Part shown: positions 34,105 through 46,677 of the stretch, piece after piece | Layout of the letters: each line of letters starts with the position of its first letter | How positions within the stretch are numbered: the first letter of the stretch is position 1 | DNA from: Fusarium oxysporum f. sp. lycopersici 4287 | Lineage: Eukaryota; Ascomycota; Sordariomycetes; Hypocreales; Nectriaceae | Direction: 5' to 3' | Length of the DNA: 64,000 nucleotides | Assembly (NCBI RefSeq): GCF_000149955.1 | Contig: NW_017264851.1 | Coordinates: 90,102 to 154,101 of the forward strand | Made by a program: the position numbers and the translations under genes | The notes under the pieces: generated by a model | The model's input: the letters and a program-made list of their open reading frames with translations, nothing else | Databases searched by the model: none | What the model was told of the DNA's origin: nothing

Positions 34105-34875
34105 TTACAGCTCAGCTCTCCTTGGCGGCACTATGGTGGAGGGAGGATAGTCTCTGCTGTCGTTAACCCGGATTTTCTTAGACCTTGTGCTTCGCTCCCG
34201 GTTTGCTACCAGGTTTGTCATAGGGACCTTGTCGCACTTTCGGACTAACCACTCCAGGTTTCTTGCTTGGTCAGCCTGTACCAAGCTTCTCAAACCCGCC
34301 TCAGACAGAAACTCCTGGTCAGCGTATTCGAACCCTGGCACGACAGTTTCGGAAATCAACAGTCCCTCGCTCTCGCCAGCCTCGAAATCAAGCAGGTAAC
34401 TGGCCTGCCAGATACCTCCTTCAATAACCCATTGAAGCCGTTCGCCCATCTCAAGATTGCGTCCCACGACATATGTCTCAACATGTCCGTCGGGGCTAAT
34501 GAGCACATACCGACCGCGGCCCAGATGAAGCGAATGGATTATGCGGCTGCGGGTACGGTGGAAATAACACTGTGGGCGGTTGGGTGTGAGATAGTAGTAA
34601 ATGGTGGTCGAAAGTCTGCGGAAAAGCGGTCCGAGGTTGGAACGAAGACCATCCGTCAGGCAAAGAGTCTCCTCAGATAGGGGTTCAGGAGGATATGGTG
34701 AAGAAACGGAGGCGACGGAAACGTCGGTTTCTTTAAAGTAACCACCTTCAATGTGTGGTTCTAAGCCAAGGGTCTCAATGAGCGATGTCACGGAGGGGCT
34801 TTCGTCTTGTGAAGTTGGGGTGAAGTAAAAGTCGCCAATGCCCAGTTCGGGCATGTTGCGATGGGACTCGCTCAT
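34105..34875 (-). CDS. DUF985 (Cupin_5) cupin protein, YML079w-like
   Basis: 256 residues in a single exon. The DUF985 fold is evident: LIETLGLEPHIEGGYFKET at about residues 31-49, LSTTIYYYLTPNRPQCYFHR, HSLHLGRGRYVLISPDG, a WVIEGGIWQASYLLDFE strand, and the closing VVPGFEYADQEFL. It is slightly longer than compact members because of an N-terminal extension and an insert before LRRLSTT-type strand (about 55-80), plus a basic tail (STRSKKIRVN). Members are jelly-roll proteins with a small-molecule-like pocket; the yeast relative has no established reaction. The frame is intact. Its neighbours do not suggest a pathway. Confidence 0.85.
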   Translation of the reverse strand: MSESHRNMPELGIGDFYFTPTSQDESPSVTSLIETLGLEPHIEGGYFKETDVSVASVSSPYPPEPLSEETLCLTDGLRSNLGPLFRRLSTTIYYYLTPNRPQCYFHRTRSRIIHSLHLGRGRYVLISPDGHVETYVVGRNLEMGERLQWVIEGGIWQASYLLDFEAGESEGLLISETVVPGFEYADQEFLSEAGLRSLVQADQARNLEWLVRKCDKVPMTNLVANRERSTRSKKIRVNDSRDYPPSTIVPPRRAEL

Positions 34876-36640
34876 ACTGTAAACAACTTCCTAGGAAACC
34901 CGTGAGAATAAGGGCCAAGAGAAGCGGGGATAGTAAGCGAGGATCACAAATGTTCTTATACTCCCACTTACAGAGGTAGATGAGTGATAAGATATCAAAA
35001 ATGTTGAAAGCTAGCCATTCACCATGGAGCAGTCCAGCCTACCGAAAATCAAAAGTGAGAGGTAGACGCTTCGGGGGAACAATTGGAAATGTTGTTACCC
35101 AAGCATGGCTTCAGTGGCTAGTTTTAACGCCACCTGAAGATCTGGCTAAACCCCGTTGATTGTTGATTGAGCTCTCGGCTGTCGATCACGTACTAAACCC
35201 AGACCTCACAGCACTTATGCATCTCAATGTTGCCCCAGAATTCTTCGTTAAGTTGAGAGTTACTGAAATTAGGAGTCAGCGATCGTGTTATGTCTTCAAT
35301 AAGTATTGATCATCGCTAAGGACCGTGGGAGTGCCACCATTCGTACCGTGAACCCCTCGCTTGGAGATTTCCGGTGTTGCTGTGGCGCATTGCTGGGGCA
35401 TAAGTCGATCAATCCTGGCAATCATGCAGCATTTTTTATTAGAAGGCTCTGTTCTCATCTTCGAGACCGGGGCGCAAGACGTATGCAAGTTTGGTAGCCG
35501 TGGATATCCGCGAGGACTTGAACTGGTTTCATCAGGCGTGCGTTCAAGAATCGACACTACGCTAGAGAAAGGAGAGGGTGCAGGTGTCATTATGGTGTCA
35601 TCCTGGCCACTTACGCGTGCCCAATCCAGCGTCATCATCATGCCAGCACAATCCCGACTTCATAACCCTGCGCTCCTCACTCTTATCAGCGTTAACTTCG
35701 GGCTACTCACCCTTCATCGCCATCTGTCGAGTGTGGCGTCGCCTAGGATTTTATGGATTGGGAAGCCATTGTGCTTATCTCGGCAGCCTTCACTTCCCTC
35801 CGTCGACATTGTTCGGCCTCGCAACTGCGAATGATCTGATTAAAATGCCGTCTTTCGGCCAGGTAGTCGACATCTGGGGGATGCATGATTGCAATGCGAA
35901 CACGCATGCCCTATTGTCGACATCGTTCGATAATTGCACTACCTGTAGGTACTAGAACTGGTTGTGACTCCTCCCAGCTGTATAACGTCGGACCCCCCCT
36001 TTCACGCAATCTGATGATGATATGAGGCCGCAACTTCAAGACTACATGCCACTTTTTCCAACGAGCTTGCCCATTTTCCAATCATTCTCTGTCACTTTTA
36101 TTCCCTGCATATCTCAAACCATCCAGGGAGATGGAGGGGGAGAAATCATAACACCCTATCACACCCTCATTATTTCCACGAACAGCAGTGAAAGATTTGT
36201 CAAGATCCATGCCCAAGCAGAGCACAATGGCCTCTCCATCGATGGCAACACAGACGATGTCACACTCGCCATGAACCTTTCTGTGGCCATCTTGGTGATG
36301 GCTAAGTATATGTTAAATTATTTGGAAACGCCAGCCCATGCTCCGCTTCAGACAAAGGGGCCAGAACACCGATCACTAGCCCCGATTTCTTGATGGATAG
36401 TCCACCTTATAACTTCTTTTACCAACATTAAGGCCCTTCTTTTGGAGGTCATTTGGAAGCATTTAGCTAGCCAAATTTCTTGCTTCCACGCTCAATTAAG
36501 ACGCAAGGTGGTTCAGCTCTTGCGCAAGAAACTCTTTGAAGCCCAGGTTTCAGTATGTCAGAACCACTCTACTAAAAGCAGTAGGAGGATCATAATAATA
36601 ACTAAGCTAGCATATATTATTCGACCAGTTTCACATAATC
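34876..36640. other. Stretch without a supported gene
   Basis: Overlapping frames on both strands (35288-35641 minus, 35361-35834 plus, 36022-36393 plus) show no recognisable domain. None has good codon or start evidence, so none is called. Confidence 0.35.
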
Positions 36641-37303
36641 ATGGAGCCTGGATGGCTGCAGCTCACTGCACTGCCGCAGCCAAATATATCACCAACCGCT
36701 CAAGCCGCCTGTCTAATAGAATCAGCAAAACAAGACCGAGGAGAAATAAATCATGATCGCCCTGGCGTTAAACCTGTCGCTCCCCTATCACAAGAGCAGA
36801 AGCGGCTTCCGGCATCCTTATCATCCGAAGCTCCCTCACCTTGTCGTTCGCCTAGGCCAGAGCCTTCAGGCAATTCGAGGCCGTTGCCTTACAAGCCATC
36901 ATCGCTGTCCGCTTCAACCCCTCATTGTCTCACGCCCAGTTACCTGTCCAAAGGGACAGTTCCCAGCTTGATCGAGAACTGGTACCACACGGACGTAATC
37001 AACAAGCCCGTGGCGATTCATAAATGTCATCCTCCACTCTCCTTAGCATCCTTTCGGCATGGAAGTGAAGGACCGTCCAGCGCGGCGGACGAGCAAGACC
37101 GAGCATTCCTGGAGATAGCATTACTCAGGTCAATTCCCCAGCGCAATCCTAGCAAGACGATGATCCTCAAAAAGGCAATGGATTATATTATGATGTTAGA
37201 GCAGAGGAATGAATGTCTTTTGCAGGAAAACATTGAGCTGCAGAGTCGCCTGGTGCTCTTCATCACGGCTCCGGACCCTGCCTCTCAGGTTCGACATCCG
37301 TAG
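36641..37303 (+). CDS. HLH/leucine-zipper-like protein lacking a clear basic region
   Basis: 220 residues, a single exon starting at ATG 36641. The first 140 residues are Pro/Ser-rich and disordered. The C-terminus reads AFLEIALLRSIPQRNPSKTM then ILKKAMDYIMMLEQRNECLL and QENIELQSRL. This is the loop, second helix and zipper of a bHLH-Zip domain (helix 2 normally K..IL..A..YI..LE..N..L..E...L). The DNA-contacting H/E/R basic helix that should precede helix 1 is not evident; its place is taken by SSAADEQDRAF. It could be a dominant-negative partner without DNA binding, or a truncated SREBP-like gene whose upstream exon I cannot find. Confidence 0.5.
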   Translation: MEPGWLQLTALPQPNISPTAQAACLIESAKQDRGEINHDRPGVKPVAPLSQEQKRLPASLSSEAPSPCRSPRPEPSGNSRPLPYKPSSLSASTPHCLTPSYLSKGTVPSLIENWYHTDVINKPVAIHKCHPPLSLASFRHGSEGPSSAADEQDRAFLEIALLRSIPQRNPSKTMILKKAMDYIMMLEQRNECLLQENIELQSRLVLFITAPDPASQVRHP

Positions 37304-40300
37304 CCCTAGTTCTGAGAAGACAGGTATGAAGGAGAAAAGATGAGCAAAGAGGGGAAGTTATGGGACTGTTCTATATTAAATCTGACATCATGGACTATTG
37401 ATCCAGATTCGTCAGGATTCAAGACAGCTTTAAGGCAACCTGGATTTCCCGAGGCAAACTCTTAGGTAGGGGGTTTATTGGAAGGTTATGCTGATCGTAG
37501 GCAGTACCAGGGTGATAGTTTTAAGCAGATGAAAGTCAAAACGCTCGTCGATAGTTAAGGGATGAAGGTACATGATGGAAATTGGGGAGGTCTACGAATA
37601 TATACACCCGTTTTGGGCCCTTCGATCGCCTAGTTCCTTTACTCGCATGTGTTAAATGCCAATTCCAGGGCGGAACTCGCCAAACAACAAACCCTTTCCC
37701 TGGTATCGACGTAGATGACTCCCACCAGTGCCTAGCACTTGGTGTTGTGCCAGACCCATGCACAGTATTGGCCTTCAAATCAAGGGGTACATCTCCCAGC
37801 AACAGAGGTCTAAAGGCAACAAAGTTCGCCTTCCACTAGATGACGAAGTTCGCAGGCCATGGACGCAAACTGATTGTACTGATAAGCCCGGCCCGGTCTT
37901 TCTAATAACGTGGGGCCGCTTTCATGGATCCGAATCTCATAGTAGGATGCAGATTCGTTATGCTGGTCCATATCATACTCAAAGGATACGGTATTGCGAG
38001 TTTTGAGCGTTGGTTACATATATCGTAACATGAGATTCGACAACCATTCTTGATAGCAGCCGCTAGGGGCCTTCATGAATCTCCGTAAAGAATACCGCGA
38101 GTAGCGCGATTCGAAACACGGACTGCCGGACTGCTTGGGGCATCATGAGACGCTATGTACACATAATCTGAACTTTATTAACAGGCATCATCAGCGGCTG
38201 TCAGGACTTTAATGCCTCGTTAGACTGGACGGCCTGATGAGCTTATGCAAGCGAGGGTGCCGGGGGACTAAGAATCACCCGCAGAAGCTGAAGAGCATCA
38301 CATTGCTCACTACACGCAAGACTCTTCTTACCCCCGCGAGGGGACCCCAGCGCATGGGAGGAACATGGCCAGGCCTCAAAAAAGAAGGCAATATCGCAGT
38401 TAATCCTCAGGTGTAGGGAACTAAGGAGAGAATAAAAGTTAGGGAACCCACATTATTTTAATAGCCTTGTACCAAGACCTAAAACTGCCCATCCTCTCTC
38501 CCTCAAAGGCCCATGACCAGCGCTGCCTATAAATCAAATCGAATTAAATAAACTGCTAAATAAATTAATTAAATTTACTAAGATCTTATTTTAAATTAAA
38601 TAAATATAAAGACCGGATTTAAAATAATATTTAATATATTTACTATCATATAAAATCCGGGATTTAACCTGCTTTGCTAACAAGTGCCTCTTTGTATTCT
38701 ACCTTGGGGAGTGGATCTGGCCAATCAGAGCCTTCGCTGATACTACCTATTAAATTTTCCCTCTTTGTCCCCACATCGATAGATCACATCGTTGGCAGTC
38801 TGTTTACTTCTCCCGACGCGTGCCCGACCCTCCCAGGGGGTCATCACCAAAGAAGAGACCCCTATAGATGTCGACGGAAAAGAGAGGAAATGATTCATCG
38901 TCTGCATCGGGCAGCCATAGATAGCCTGGTAGTCGTGTCGACTTCGTGCAGGCACTGCCACCACTTGTTGCTGCCACCAACGCCCTCAACAGTCTCATGG
39001 GAGAGGGCGCATTGAAATCCTAGGTTATGTTTTATATTGTCACGCTCCGTTAGAAAACTACCCGCGTGAGTGCCCAGTGGCTCACCAGCTAATTAAAAGC
39101 ACAGTGTCATTACCCCAGCAACACGTCAGTCTTCCCCAGAACACCTGGCTACACCCCAAGGCAGGCTGCTGCTGTTACTAAAGACAGAGCACAGAAATAG
39201 GTTCTTGAAGAGTATTTTGCTTGCTTTCAATCATGTCCCTACCACTACTACCGCTAATTTCGGGCGTAGCGCGTTGCGGACGGTTGGATCATTCGCTTAT
39301 TGACGGCCATCTCAAGTGTATGCACGTCCATGACAAGGATCAAACCCCGTCCCCTGATTAGCAGGTAAGGGAATGGACGTCCACCCTAGCTTATCGGCGG
39401 TGCTGCGAGCCGTCCGATGACCACCGAAGTTACCTGCTACTCCACCGAATGAACATGCTTGAAACAGCGATGAGGCTGAAGCAGTACCAGCGGCTTCGTC
39501 GACAAGGTCAAATCTATTGCGACAACCCTGTTCCGCAAGGTTTCCAGTTTGTCAACATGGCCGCAATGCCCGAAACGTCTTCGCCCACAGGTATGCCTTC
39601 AGATCGGGAATGCAAAGAGGCTATTAATCCAATAATCGAAAAGGTATTAACCCTGGGTTAAGGTGGAGATTTTTGTTGTCTGCCAAGGATTGGTGGTACG
39701 GCTCGGTTTTGGTTTAGACGAGAGTCGTTGTGATATAATTGTCGGACGCAGATGCAAAGACGTTGCGGGGCAGTGATTATAAGATTCTCATTTTGTAGGA
39801 ATGGTATCATTTCATAATAATTGTATACATGGCTTGCGCCAGAATTTTCCCAAAAGCTCTCTTTCTTTCCTCGTAAATAAACATTTTACTCAAGTCGGAG
39901 TCAATCTCATTCGTGTTTATGTTTACGTAAGTATACTAAGAAATTAAATCCGAAAGTAGATATTTCTGTAAAGTAATGATTTATATGAAAGGCGAAAGTG
40001 AGAACTAGTCTCTACTCGCAAGTCAGATAACAATATCTTGGGTTGAAGAGAGGAAACAGGAGGGTCGCAGATGAAAAAGGTCAATGCTTTTATGGATCTG
40101 TTAACGTTCTATCCAATTAACGGCAGACAGTGCAAGAGAACCGGAAGAGAGATATAAAAATCCCAGGTGATGCCCTGGTAATGATTACAGCTGAATGCTC
40201 GTATGACACCTCATTTTTTCAGTAGGAAAGAAATGAAAGACAACAAAACAAGCTACCATGATTGGACAGGCTCCTCGAGGAGGAGCAAAAGCAAATAAAA

Positions 40301-41186
40301 GTCTCGGTGCGTCAGCAACAAAAGAAAAACCACCTGCCCTTCAAAGGTAGGAAAGTCTCAAGGCCAGGGTACGCCACAGATAGTACTTTCAAAGGATAAT
40401 CTGTTATGCTTCCGGCTTCAGCCATCGCCGGTAATACCAAGTTATCCCGCTGGCTTTCCCCGACAGATTAGTTGCAGCAACCGGGATTCTGGGTAAGAAG
40501 ATGGGGCTTCAGACAGGGGTGGCAATTTGCCTTTCTGGGGCTGAGCTAATGCGCACCGGGGTCTCCCACCAATGCTGACAATTCTGAGACTGATGTTTTA
40601 CAAACCTTCGCAGGCCCTGAACTTTTGGAATTATGATAGGCAACTGCCAGGTTGATGCAGAGGCGGGATGAAACCCATTGGTGGACTGTACCACCCATCA
40701 TGAGAGGACATGAGCAGGGTATTGAAATTGGAGCCTTGAACAAGACGCCTGACGGACGATTGAAAGGTCGAGAAGAGTCCATTGTCGCGCATCAAGAGTG
40801 GGTCAATTAGTGGCCCCGTGACAAGTTTACTCGCTAACCACCGTTGATCTCGGTGAAGTTGGCCTGACAAGGATGAATACACGGAGCCCAAGTCCGGTTA
40901 ACAAGGGGGTAGCTTGCCGCTCACGAATTTGCAGGGGTAATGGCCATTTTATACTAACACTTCCTGACTGTCTAGACTTAAATAATGCATATTTTCTCCC
41001 ATTCCAGCCCCAGCCACTCTAGCGGGGACCTTGAACAGGCGCCAAGCTCCTGTGATAGGTAAAAGATTTCTGAGGAACAATGACCAGTCACTATTCTGTC
41101 CCGTCCCAGGCATCTTTGTTATTTATTAATCCCGCGGAGAAGGTCGTTTCACCTCCCGCGATCTCTATACAATTCGGCATGCATCC
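37304..41186. other. Long gene-poor stretch (about 3.9 kb)
   Basis: No gene supported. Short frames at 37582-37839, 38674-39015, 39449-39661 and 40509-40891 have no features. Contains an AT-rich tract with repeated AAATTAAAT-like words at 38520-38650. Confidence 0.4.
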
Positions 41187-41449
41187 TATCCCTTTAAGCG
41201 GTACAGCCCTTCAGGAGGTCACTCGCCTCCACTTTGCTAAGTCCCAAGGTTGGTATGTACAGGGTACTAGGCAGACCTGGTACGGCTGCCGAGTCTGTAA
41301 GGTAGCTCTTTATAATGATTAAAACTGCTAGGACTTTTACCATCATATATGTTAGTATGTAGGGAGAAGTACTGTCTGTTTTATCTATTTTAATCAGCCC
41401 TACACCCCTGTCGCAACCCCGCTGAAGGGCTGTACCACTCAAAGGGATA
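41187..41449. mobile_element. 263-bp MITE-like element with 26-bp terminal inverted repeats and TA flanks
   Basis: The left end (41189-41214) begins TCCCTTTAAGCGGTACAGCC and ends CTTCAG. The right end (41422-41447) is its reverse complement with two mismatches. Each is flanked by TA (41187-41188 and 41448-41449), the target duplication of Tc1/mariner-type elements. The interior reads in one frame up to 41322 as GWYVQGTRQTWYGCRVCKVALYND, which resembles the CxxC tail of fungal transposases, so this is probably an internal-deletion derivative of an autonomous element. Confidence 0.7.
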
Positions 41450-42266
41450 CCTTCCGAGACAAGGATTGGTAGTCGGTACTGATATGTGGCGGAGCCCGCT
41501 CCTTTTTTTGTCTATATTTGCCGGAAATACTGTTGGTCACTGTCCTACGCGGGGCACGGGCCCTTTCGGATATATCCCCCGAAGATCCCCGAGATGTTAC
41601 GCATGGGAAAGTACCATGCAGCCGGAGAGTCCCTGGATGGCTTACCAAATTGCCGGAGGCCCAGATCAGGTTATTATCAGCCACAGACATCCTACTAATC
41701 AATCTATTAAGATTTATGGCTTCTTCCGGGCTCTCTTATGATGATGTTTACTCCTTCTAACCATATCACGTAGCCTTAACATGTATAGTGCATATTGAGA
41801 ATATGCTTTAGTCGAGATCGGACTTGGCACCAAAATATGGCCACCCCCTCTTCCATCGACTCCGATCCGCTGTGGGATACCTGATATTGCTTTGGATCAA
41901 TTCCTCATGAACTTTCGCTTGCCCGCGGCTCGGCCCAAGACAGCTGTGGTTTTCATACTAGGAAGCCTGCTTTAGATGATAGGTGAATAACCTCGCTTTA
42001 AGGTATGGTTTCCTCTTTCCTTTAAGGTAACATAAATCATTGGCTTTATAAATCGCCCAGACACTATCTATACTACCGCCTCCACTGGCGTGTTACGTCT
42101 TGATCTAATAGTGGCACTTGCCTGGCACTGTAGGATATTAATGCTAACCTTAGCCGCTCTGTTTTATTTATACCAGCCAAAGAAATAAAGATATTTGTAT
42201 GTGGATCTTTATAATTATGTACTTTAGGGAATGCTATTAACAGAAGACGACAGAGTTGAGCCTGAA
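41450..42266. other. Intergenic stretch downstream of the MHR regulator
   Basis: Overlapping small frames at 41466-41760 and 42073-42279 show no features. No gene supported. Confidence 0.4.
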
Positions 42267-44551
42267 TTACATAAAACATAGCATGCCTCCCGTCTCAATA
42301 AGAAGTCGATCAACCAGCTTCTCCCACCAAGGCTCTCTTTCTTGGATTAGACGAGGTAGGTTTTTAGCTGAAGGCCATATCTGTTTCCATTCCCAGGTTC
42401 GCTTCAGAGCTTCGTAGATAGGGGGAACAGTCTAAAGGAAGTTAACTATAATTCTTTACATAAATCAACCTATGATATAAAAGAATCTTATAAGATATAA
42501 TAAGAGAAAAGGCTTACACTTCTAACCGGCACTTGAAGTACCGTCTCAAACCAGTCTTGCGCAACTCCTCTATTCTTTACAGACAATAGACCAAGTATGA
42601 ATACAGGGAGAATAGGGGCATTTGCCGTGAAAAATAGTCCAGATGCTGGGACTGCTTGTATGCATTTGGCTAGGGCTGCTAAATGCCTTCTCACATATCG
42701 GTGACTCGGGGGGTACCTATTAGCTGGTTAACTTAACTATTTGGAAGAGCGATCTATGCGTGATCATCCATACCTCTGCACTCGGCATCGAAGATAGATG
42801 ATCGCGGTGAGAAGCCAAGCATAAGCTGTTTGTTCGATCACCTTCGTAGTGGAGTCAATAGAAGACTCGGCCGACTCGGTGGATTTTAGCTCATATAGCA
42901 GCTGGAGTAATTTCTTTGCTGTCAGGGGCACCACAATACTTCGGTTATCCTGATGCAACCTTGTGGCACAGTAATTAATCTGACTCATGATATGCAGTAG
43001 TTTCGGCGAAGTGCCGCATCCTCCATGGATTGTCCAGACATCCTCAGATGAAGCCTGTAACAACCAGCTAAATCGATGGCTTTCCTCTATTGGAACAAAC
43101 CTTTCTGGCTGTGGAAGTTTCGACGTTACCTGCGTAAGGATGATTCCCCGAGCAACCAAGACGGCCTGAGAGATGTGAAGGCTTGTCGGCTGGGGGTGCT
43201 GAGGGCTCGTTGGTGGGGACTCCCTAAAGTTGAACGGCAAGGTGTCTCTTATACGCTTTGGAATCTTCTGATTCCAGCATTCTTCCTCCAAGAAAGCGGG
43301 TTTCTGCCCCATGTTATCGAGGTACTTTTCCGCCAGCCTTAATCCCTGATACCATGCTGGCTCAAAAGGAGCCTTCGTTTGATGCTCGATCCGGAGGGCC
43401 TAATCGATTAGTGTATGTAGTTCATATTAGAGGAAATTCATTACTAACATCTATAGTGGAAAGAATTATCAGTAATGATAAGATCTCGATAGATGATCCG
43501 TCTTGCTTGCAGTTGAGGAGGTCGCGGAGGTATGCAACAGTGCGCTTGTGTAATTGGATGGCTCTATAGCCGAATGCATAGTTGTGGATCACTCGATCCC
43601 CATTTTCTTTGTCCGGGGTATGGTCGTGAAGATGCACAGCAGCAAGGCATAGAATAGCCGATCGGATTCCCGGACTATTTTGGAATGTAATGAAATCAAG
43701 CCATGGATTCGTTTCGTGTATAAAACTTTTGCCAGTGCAGATAGCAAACCAATCTAATGGGAGACAAAACGTTAGATATACAGAACACACTCTGGGTTAT
43801 CCATCGTCGGACAAGCGCTTCGAATGCAGTAGACCATATATGACGTACAGAAGGCTAGCAAGGTCCGATCTGACGGCTTTTGGACTGCCACGTTCCAACA
43901 GGTTGGTATGGTTCGTTGGGGATATGTGAGAGCATGAGCTCTTCCTCCTGAATTGGGGTGGGCGCGTTTGAACTTGAGAAAACTGTTGATCTCGCTACCT
44001 ATCGGTACAGGGAATATTTTCTCTCCCAATACGATAACATTGTCGCTGTATTCAAAGGCGTTAAGCACAGACTCTTCTAATGCCTTTTGCTCGAGTACTG
44101 GCATTGCCTGCAAGCCGGCATGCGGCTTATCCTCTGATATGGTAGCCGAACTGCTTGAGCCAATCTGTATACCAGGGTTCGGTAATAACAAGATAGAACT
44201 CAAGTTGATGGAGTCTACTTCAAGATTTTCTTGGGAAATCTTTGACTTCTTTGCACGTTCGTCATACTGACAATCGCTAGATGGCCCACGTTTGGCTGAA
44301 GAGACGATGGCCGGGTTCATATTTTGGGTAGTCAACTCCTGAAGCGGAGCTTTGCAAACCCCGAATGCTTGATCTGAATGAGTCAACCAACATCAGACAA
44401 GGGAAATAGTTTTGCCACCAATAGTTGCAATCATGAGAAGTAGCGATAAAGTGCATTATATTAACTTACCGCCGAGCTGTAGCGAAGATGGAAGCGAGGA
44501 AGGGGGCTTATAGATGGTATGCGGGGGATAAACTTGGCAAAGGGACTCCAT
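42267..44551 (-). CDS. Fungal MHR-domain (Fungal_trans_2-like) regulator without a zinc cluster
   Basis: Six exons on the minus strand: 44470-44551, 43849-44373, 43449-43753, 42774-43399, 42518-42716 and 42267-42431, closing in phase to 633 residues. The intron 43754-43848 uses a perfect gtacgt donor and a ctaac branch site. Its removal joins LLAFY to WFAICTGKSF. The middle region carries NPWLDFITFQ and IRSAILCLAAVHLHD, then helices ending with EHQTKAPFEPAWYQGLRLAE, typical of the MHR of Zn2Cys6 regulators. The C-terminus WEWKQIWPSAKNLPRLIQ is also intact. The first 130 residues have no C6 cluster; a basic RAKKSK segment is the only DNA-binding-like feature. It may act as a co-regulator, or the zinc-finger exon may have been lost. 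Confidence 0.78.
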
Positions 44552-46677
44552 CGTAAATATTTAGGACATGTGTTGGCAAGTTTCGGTCGATGATGGAGCG
44601 GCTAGAAGAGAATGAGAAATGTAATGAGGGAGGGGCTGATGGTTTGCTTGATACTGGATAGGGCTGGCAGATAGCCATATTAAAAGCGGCTTACACGAGG
44701 CGCGTTCCCGGCTACCTGGTCATGCCTGGTCATGGCGGCGCCACGACCGGGCATTATGTCTCATTTGATGACATTAATCCCGTCACTTTTCACAGTTAGG
44801 CTGGCCCGGTAGAGACTGAATCCCTCCATTCATAATCCACCAGTGCTGCTGGCCTGGGCTGTATTACATGTTTGCTGGTAGCAGCCCCAGGCTTGCCATG
44901 ACACGGGGACGGGGCCGTATCGCCGGCTACTGTATCATCCGTGACAGTACCGTTTCACGTGGCGGAGAGGCTCGAACTGACATTTACAGTAAACAGTCTA
45001 CTCTCGACCCGCCATGGCACCAAATGATACGGTGGTAAGACTAATAAGCTAGGATCGATGATTGAGACTTCTTTGACGAATTAACGCGGCATTTGTTCAA
45101 AATGGATAGACTGACAAATTCCAAAATGTTTTTGACGAATAAGGGCGCCTGTGTAAAAATGGGCGATAGAATATGGCATCGACGCCACATCCTTGCGTCC
45201 ACATAATAAACGGCCGAAATAAAATATTCCCAAAACATCAGGAGTGGAGGGTTTTTGCTTTTTAAGAACCCAGTAGTGACTTTTATCATGTATCCGGCGT
45301 TTAGTGGAAACCAATAGAGCTCAAGAAGCTCCTGAATACGATCCTTGCTTACTGCGCTAGCTTCGCTCTGCCGGAGTTCAGTGTTTAGGCTATTGGAGTG
45401 TGGCGTTCCTCGCCGATGGGGTTTGCATGCCAGAGCCAGTTGCCTCTCACACCATCAGCGCTGGTAAACCATTCTTACACATGACCAACAATTTCTTCTC
45501 CTCCGTGTGCAGAAGGAAGCGTTTCAATTTTTCAGTTGGGGCTTCGGGCACGGACGCACCGCTTCGTCACCATCAAGCCAGGCTATGCGTTCCGCTACTT
45601 TGGGCAGCGTCGACAGGGATAAGTTCCGATGGGACCCGCCTTATCAATGTGATTCGATGCGTTGGTGGAGAAAAGATCTGCAGAAATCTGCAGCCTCGTC
45701 CTGATTGAGGCTTACCCTCACTTCCCGACTCATGGCTGCCAATGACAACCAGTCGGCCAATGTTGTGAATTGCTTTCATTATTTATGTGGGATGGGATGA
45801 TGCATAAAAAGGGAATGGCAAGGCCTAGCGGGGCTTTGAATGGACTGGATACAGCACACGTCCGCGCTTTGAAAGCCCAAAATCAACATATTGCATTGAA
45901 ACGCTGAGCGATGGGAGCAACAAAATCCGCTGCAAAATATAAGTGCAGTATACGTATTCCCTTGTACCTTCGTCGCTCAGCCAAATTAAATAACGACGCA
46001 AAACAAGCTCTGTGACTTTCATGTCATGCGAATGTGCAATTTGCATGCCTAGCCTTCTCTACCTAAGACCATGGTTTAATTCCCGATTGGCCGCCCTAAT
46101 AATTTTTATACAGGAGAAAACATCTCATCCTAGTAAATCCCAACTAAACACATACCTAACCTATACAAAACCAAGCACATAAAGAGAAGTCAACTTATTA
46201 TAAGGTTAATCCTGTTGTGTTTTCCTTTACTAGATGCTTCTACTCTCTCTATTTAGGTATATATTAAGAATTTCCTTACTGCTGTCTTCTGCCTACACTA
46301 GGAAACTCTTTCTCCGACACCGCAGAGATACAGAGAGTGATCTAAAACATTTTATACGGCTTGTATCCGGCACCTACAACATATTAAAGCATTATACAGG
46401 TTATCCACTCGAGCACATTAGCTTGGTTAGCTGCCTCTAAAAACTCAGCCACCTATAGGGCTAGATACTTTACCTTGGGCTGCTACCTTAGCATGATGCA
46501 ATTAAGCAAGGAAAAAGAAACTTATCTTATAGTATATATTTTAATATAAGCTATTAATATATATTCATATTATTAATTCCTTCTATAATTTATAAGCAAA
46601 CTTATTTAATAAGCTCTTAAAGGCGTTTTTAAATATATATTTTATGTAAGTAACCTTTTTAAGCGTAGATTTAAATA
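44552..46677. other. Gene-poor stretch (about 2.1 kb)
   Basis: No supported gene. Frames at 45041-45314, 45400-45779, 45825-46046 and 46234-46440 lack features. From about 46540 to 46680 the sequence is very AT-rich. Confidence 0.4.

Noticed and set aside
35288..36393. Mid-size frames on both strands (117, 157 and 123 codons)
   Set aside because: No recognisable domain, mutually overlapping, no splice-supported extension.
39449..39661. 70-codon plus-strand frame
   Set aside because: Isolated, no motif, too short to call.
43754..43788. 35-nt intron in the MHR regulator starting at gtgttc
   Set aside because: Below plausible intron size; the gtacgt donor at 43848 shares the same acceptor and keeps phase.
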